The position numbers and the translations under genes are program-made. Below are positions 61,065-64,000 of a stretch of DNA of 64,000 nucleotides, piece after piece. Position 1 is the first letter of the stretch. Each line of letters opens with the position of its first letter. The notes beneath the pieces were generated by a model. It saw only the letters and a list, made by a program, of their open reading frames with translations. It had not been told where the DNA came from and ran no database searches. The stretch spans positions 1-64,000 of the forward strand of contig CAUYUJ010019072.1 in the NCBI GenBank assembly GCA_963575745.1, given 5' to 3'. Origin of the DNA: Prorocentrum cordatum (Eukaryota > Sar > Dinophyceae > Prorocentrales > Prorocentraceae).

Positions 61065-62213
61065 CTAAACTCGCTGCTTCTTTGCTGCACGCTGGGCGAA
61101 GACACCCAGTGAGGAGGCCATGCATCTGATCTTGGCCTTGTCCTCGTCAGCGTTTTGCCCTTTGAAGTCGAACTTAGGTAAGGCACCTCCTCCTTCCTCG
61201 ACGGCAACTCTGACTGCCTCGACCAAGTCTTCGTCAATGTCGAAGTCGGGCACCTCAGCGTCGACGCCGCCTGGGTCGACGGCGTCAGGAGCACCACCAG
61301 CAACGCCAGCAGCCGCAGCGGCTGCGCCAGCTTCAGCCCCGCACTTGGCAGCCTCCCTGTGCTGCTCCTCGCGCATGGCAGCGGCCAGCTCGGCGAAGAA
61401 GGCGGAGACGGACTCGGCCTGCTCCTTGATCTTCTCCGCACCTGGAGCAGCCGCCTGCGCGTACGCCAGCGCCTTCTGGAAGGCCTCGATGCCGCCGACG
61501 GCGATCTGCTCCTTGCTGGTCTCAACTGCAGCCTCGACGTTCTTGACGCGCGCCAGCTCCTCCAGCTCGGCGAGCTTGGCCTCGTGCTCGCGCAGCTGGC
61601 GGACCTCGGCATCATACTGCGCCTGCGCCGCCGCGAGCTCCGCAGCCCGCTCCTCAACACGGCCCTTGGACTTCTCCACTTGACTGGCCTTGTCGGCGCG
61701 GCGCTGCGGGATCTGGGAGAGAGACTTGGAGGCCAGGTCTCCTCCTCCCTCGGGCGGCGGCGGCACAGCGACCGCGCCGAGCTGGCTCTGGGCGAGGCCA
61801 GGCTGGCCTGCCGCCACGAGCAGCTCGCCGGCGGCCGCAAGGAGCTCGGCCCCACCCGCGGGCTCTGGCTCCAGAGGCGCGGCCGCAGCAGGGCGGCGGG
61901 CGCCCTTTGCCCCCCCAGACGGCTGCGGCTTGGGCCACTCCGCCGCATCGAGGTCCCGCCCTCCGCCCTGAGGCCTGGACCACGGCGCTCGCTTGGGACC
62001 AGCGCGCCCGCCACCACCCTTGGACGAGGGCGGCCCAGCAGGCGCAGGCGCAGCGAACTGCTTGAGGAAGGCCACGATCTTGGGCGGCGCCTTGGCTCCG
62101 CACGACCTGCAGGCTGCGCGGGGCAGGTTGCTGGGGCAGCCGCCGCAGCTCCCCGAACAAATCCATTGACATTGCTTCTCGCCCGAGCCCTGGGCACCAT
62201 GCTGCGGTGCCAT
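61065..62213 (-). CDS. LINE ORF1 protein: cysteine cluster and coiled coil
   Basis: A 382-aa intact ORF from an ATG in GCCCATGG context. Residues 15-38 contain six cysteines (CQWICSGSCGGC ... ACRSCGAK). An Ala/Pro-rich middle is followed by a coiled coil at about 160-225 (AQYDAEVRQLREHEAKLAEL), and an acidic segment lies near 320-345. Like the ORF1 at 33308 it probably binds element RNA. It ends 76 nt before the ORF2 ATG. The frame of ORF2 is open through the whole ORF1 region here as well. Confidence 0.75.
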   Translation of the reverse strand: MAPQHGAQGSGEKQCQWICSGSCGGCPSNLPRAACRSCGAKAPPKIVAFLKQFAAPAPAGPPSSKGGGGRAGPKRAPWSRPQGGGRDLDAAEWPKPQPSGGAKGARRPAAAAPLEPEPAGGAELLAAAGELLVAAGQPGLAQSQLGAVAVPPPPEGGGDLASKSLSQIPQRRADKASQVEKSKGRVEERAAELAAAQAQYDAEVRQLREHEAKLAELEELARVKNVEAAVETSKEQIAVGGIEAFQKALAYAQAAAPGAEKIKEQAESVSAFFAELAAAMREEQHREAAKCGAEAGAAAAAAGVAGGAPDAVDPGGVDAEVPDFDIDEDLVEAVRVAVEEGGGALPKFDFKGQNADEDKAKIRCMASSLGVFAQRAAKKQRV

Positions 62214-62297
62214 GGGCTAGGCCCTCGTACACTCTGGCTCGCTGCTACGTGCCGCTTCGAAGTGCGCAGCAGCAAACTCAAGCGTTCACCTCAATCG

Positions 62298-62319
62298 CTC
62301 GAGCCGAAACGGCTATGGC
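62298..62319 (-). other. Variant spliced-leader copy at LINE 5' end
   Basis: Minus strand 62319-62298 reads GC followed by CATAGCCGTTTCGGCTCGAG. It differs from the SL at four positions, all transitions. Two of the changes (A to G and T to C) are at paired positions of the AGCC(A)TTT(T)GGCT mini-hairpin and preserve the pair. Confidence 0.8.
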
Positions 62320-62330
62320 GGGGAGCATCG
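62317..62330 (+). repeat. 14-bp target-site duplication (LINE 5' side)
   Basis: GGCGGGGAGCATCG, identical to 56095-56108. Its first three bases overlap the SL start (GCC on the minus strand), a microhomology. Confidence 0.85.
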
Positions 62331-62347
62331 ACGAGAACGACGAGCAT

Positions 62348-62378
<31 letters not shown>

Positions 62379-62382
62379 GCGA

Positions 62383-62429
<47 letters not shown>

Positions 62430-62483
62430 GCGGCGACGATGACGAGACGAAGGCGACGACGAGCATGACGCCGACGAGTATGT

Positions 62484-62519
<36 letters not shown>

Positions 62520-62566
62520 TGGCGACGACGGCGACGACGACGACGACGGCGCCGACGACGACGGGC

Positions 62567-62600
<34 letters not shown>

Positions 62601-62795
62601 GCATGACGACGAGCATGACGACGACGTCGACAACGGCGTGCATGACGAAAAGCATGACGGCGGCGACGACGACGACGACGACGAGCATGGCGACGACGAC
62701 GGCGATGACGATGGCGACGACGACGACGACGACGACGAGCACGACGACGACGACGAAGACCACGACGACGACGACGACGGTGACGACGACGACGG

Positions 62796-62827
<32 letters not shown>

Positions 62828-63174
62828 GCGACGACGTTGAAGATGTCGACGACGGCGACGTGGTTGACGGCGGAGACGATGGCGACGACGAAGACGACGA
62901 TGGCGGCTACGACCACAATGACTACGTCGACGACGACGACGACGACAGCAACGACGACGGCGGCGACGACGACGACGACGACGACGTGCACGACGACGAC
63001 GACGGCAACGACGACGACGGCGATGCCGACGACGACGGCGACGCTGGCGCCGACGACGACGAAGACGACGACGGCGACGGCTACGACTGCGACGACGGCG
63101 AGGTCGAGGACGACGGCGACGACGACGACAACGACGACGACGACTGACGGCGACAAGGACGACGACAAGCACGA

Positions 63175-63213
<39 letters not shown>

Positions 63214-63251
63214 CGACGGCGACGATGACGACGACGACGACGACGAAGACC

Positions 63252-63294
<43 letters not shown>

Positions 63295-63560
63295 CGACGG
63301 CGGCGACGACGACGAAGACGACGTCAACGACGACGACGGCGACGACGACGACGACGGTGACGGCGACGACGACGATCACGATGATGATCACGACGGTGAC
63401 GACGATGGCGACGACGGCCACCGGAGACGACGACGACGGCAACGACGAAGACGACGGCAACGACGACGGCGGCGACGACGACGACGAAGACGACGACGAC
63501 GACGACGATCACGACGATGATCACGACGGTGACGACGACGGCGACGACGGCGGCGACGGC
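62331..63560 (+). repeat. Long (GAC)n array with GGC and ATG variants
   Basis: About 1.2 kb of GACGAC with GGCGAC, GAAGAC and ATGACG interruptions. All forward frames stay open, giving poly-Asp, poly-Thr or poly-Arg, so the translations are not informative by themselves. Confidence 0.95.
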
Positions 63561-63599
63561 GAAGACGACGACGGAAACCGCGGGAGGCACGGGACGCAC

Positions 63600-64000
63600 T
63601 AGGAAGACTTGTTTTAGTTGGCGGCCGGTTCTGTCAGTATTCCGACACCCAGGGCCGAGGACAGAGGACTACAAGGGACGTAGTCGTCGTTTTCGTCCTG
63701 GTCATCGTCGCCGCGTCTTTGCCGTCGGCGCTGCCAACTGCCGCCGTCGACTAGGGTGGGGGTTCGAACCTCCCTCCTTGATCCGGGTGGGGTCCGGGGG
63801 GGAAGGGAGGGTGGGGGGTCCCCCTGGTTTCAGTCGACGGCGCCGAATGTTCGGGGGGGGCCCCCCCCCCAGTTCAAACGCGCCGCCGGCGTCCGTTAAA
63901 CGCGCTCTCTCGGACTTCAACACCGCGAATCAACCTAATTGTTGCGCCCTGAGAATCCTGAATCCGTTCAAAACACCAGTCTTGGTACGCTCACCATGGG
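63600..64000. other. Window end: inverted repeat and G-rich spacer
   Basis: No gene is supported. CGCCGTCGACT (63742-63752) and AGTCGACGGCG (63832-63842) form a perfect 11-bp inverted repeat around a G-rich loop. Confidence 0.5.

Larger units (their letters stand above)
56109..62319 (-). mobile_element. Full-length SL-tagged LINE with broken ORF2
   Basis: A roughly 6.2-kb non-LTR element on the minus strand, bounded by a 14-bp target duplication. The 5' end is an SL variant, then an 84-nt leader, intact ORF1 and an ORF2 with two frameshifts and one nonsense codon. The 3' end is two copies of CGTTCAAC. It sits between GAC arrays (55931-56060 and 62331-63560). Domain content equals that of the plus-strand LINE, except that the C-terminal cysteine repeats are missing, making it 2 kb shorter. 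Confidence 0.88.

Noticed and set aside
62331-63520. Poly-Thr/poly-Asp ORF over the GAC array as a gene by itself
   Set aside because: All forward frames are open because of the repeat. Only the in-frame link to 55718 across the LINE deserves mention, and that is listed as a low-confidence finding.
63730-63800. GGTTCGAACCT near 63757 as a tRNA gene or tRNA-derived SINE (B-box-like)
   Set aside because: The T-arm can be drawn, but no matching acceptor strand, anticodon arm or A box exists at the right distance on either strand.

Overview
The window looks like nuclear DNA of a dinoflagellate. The decisive evidence is the dinoflagellate trans-splicing leader (SL), present as a perfect genomic copy at 33179-33200, matching 21 of 22 bases at 42200-42220, and as a four-transition variant on the minus strand at 62319-62298. 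The very high GC content, long trinucleotide arrays and dense retrotransposon load agree with this. I recognise no rRNA, tRNA or CRISPR, and no confident single-copy host gene. One candidate host exon (55718 onward) is interrupted by a retrotransposon.

Layout. 1-3820: decayed LINE copy (RT, RNase H, zinc fingers), cut by the window edge. 3890-17800: mainly repeats, namely a roughly 300-bp family (4990-7690 and again 12060-12740), a 15-bp minisatellite (8178-8532), a 152-bp satellite (8539-10213), a 77-bp minisatellite (13716-14905) and CTC/GGA arrays. 18040-19790: frameshifted LINE endonuclease of another lineage. 20860-25620: decayed Ty1/copia element (methyltransferase-like motif, integrase, RT, RNase H, membrane ORF, zinc ribbon). 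26640-29417: another decayed LINE. 30350-30880: TAGCA pentanucleotide array. 33179-41338: near-intact LINE with ORF1 and a 2204-aa ORF2. 42200-44160: internally deleted LINE derivative. 45504-54128: intact, apparently very young copia element with identical 211-bp LTRs, a 5-bp target duplication and one 2654-aa ORF. 56109-62319 (minus): LINE with intact ORF1 and broken ORF2, bounded by a 14-bp target duplication.

How the parts may work together. The three LINE-type insertions with a visible 5' end all start with the SL and sit inside trinucleotide arrays whose sense strand is CTC or GTC. Two of the three have clear target-site duplications made of array sequence. This points to LINE mRNAs that were trans-spliced, reverse-transcribed including the SL, and inserted into microsatellites. 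A pyrimidine-rich array placed just upstream of an SL ending in AG could act as a new trans-splice acceptor, so target choice and transcript maturation might be linked (inference). The copia element adds two unusual parts: a cytosine-methyltransferase-like segment before integrase, and a second integrase-like HHCC zinc module after RNase H.
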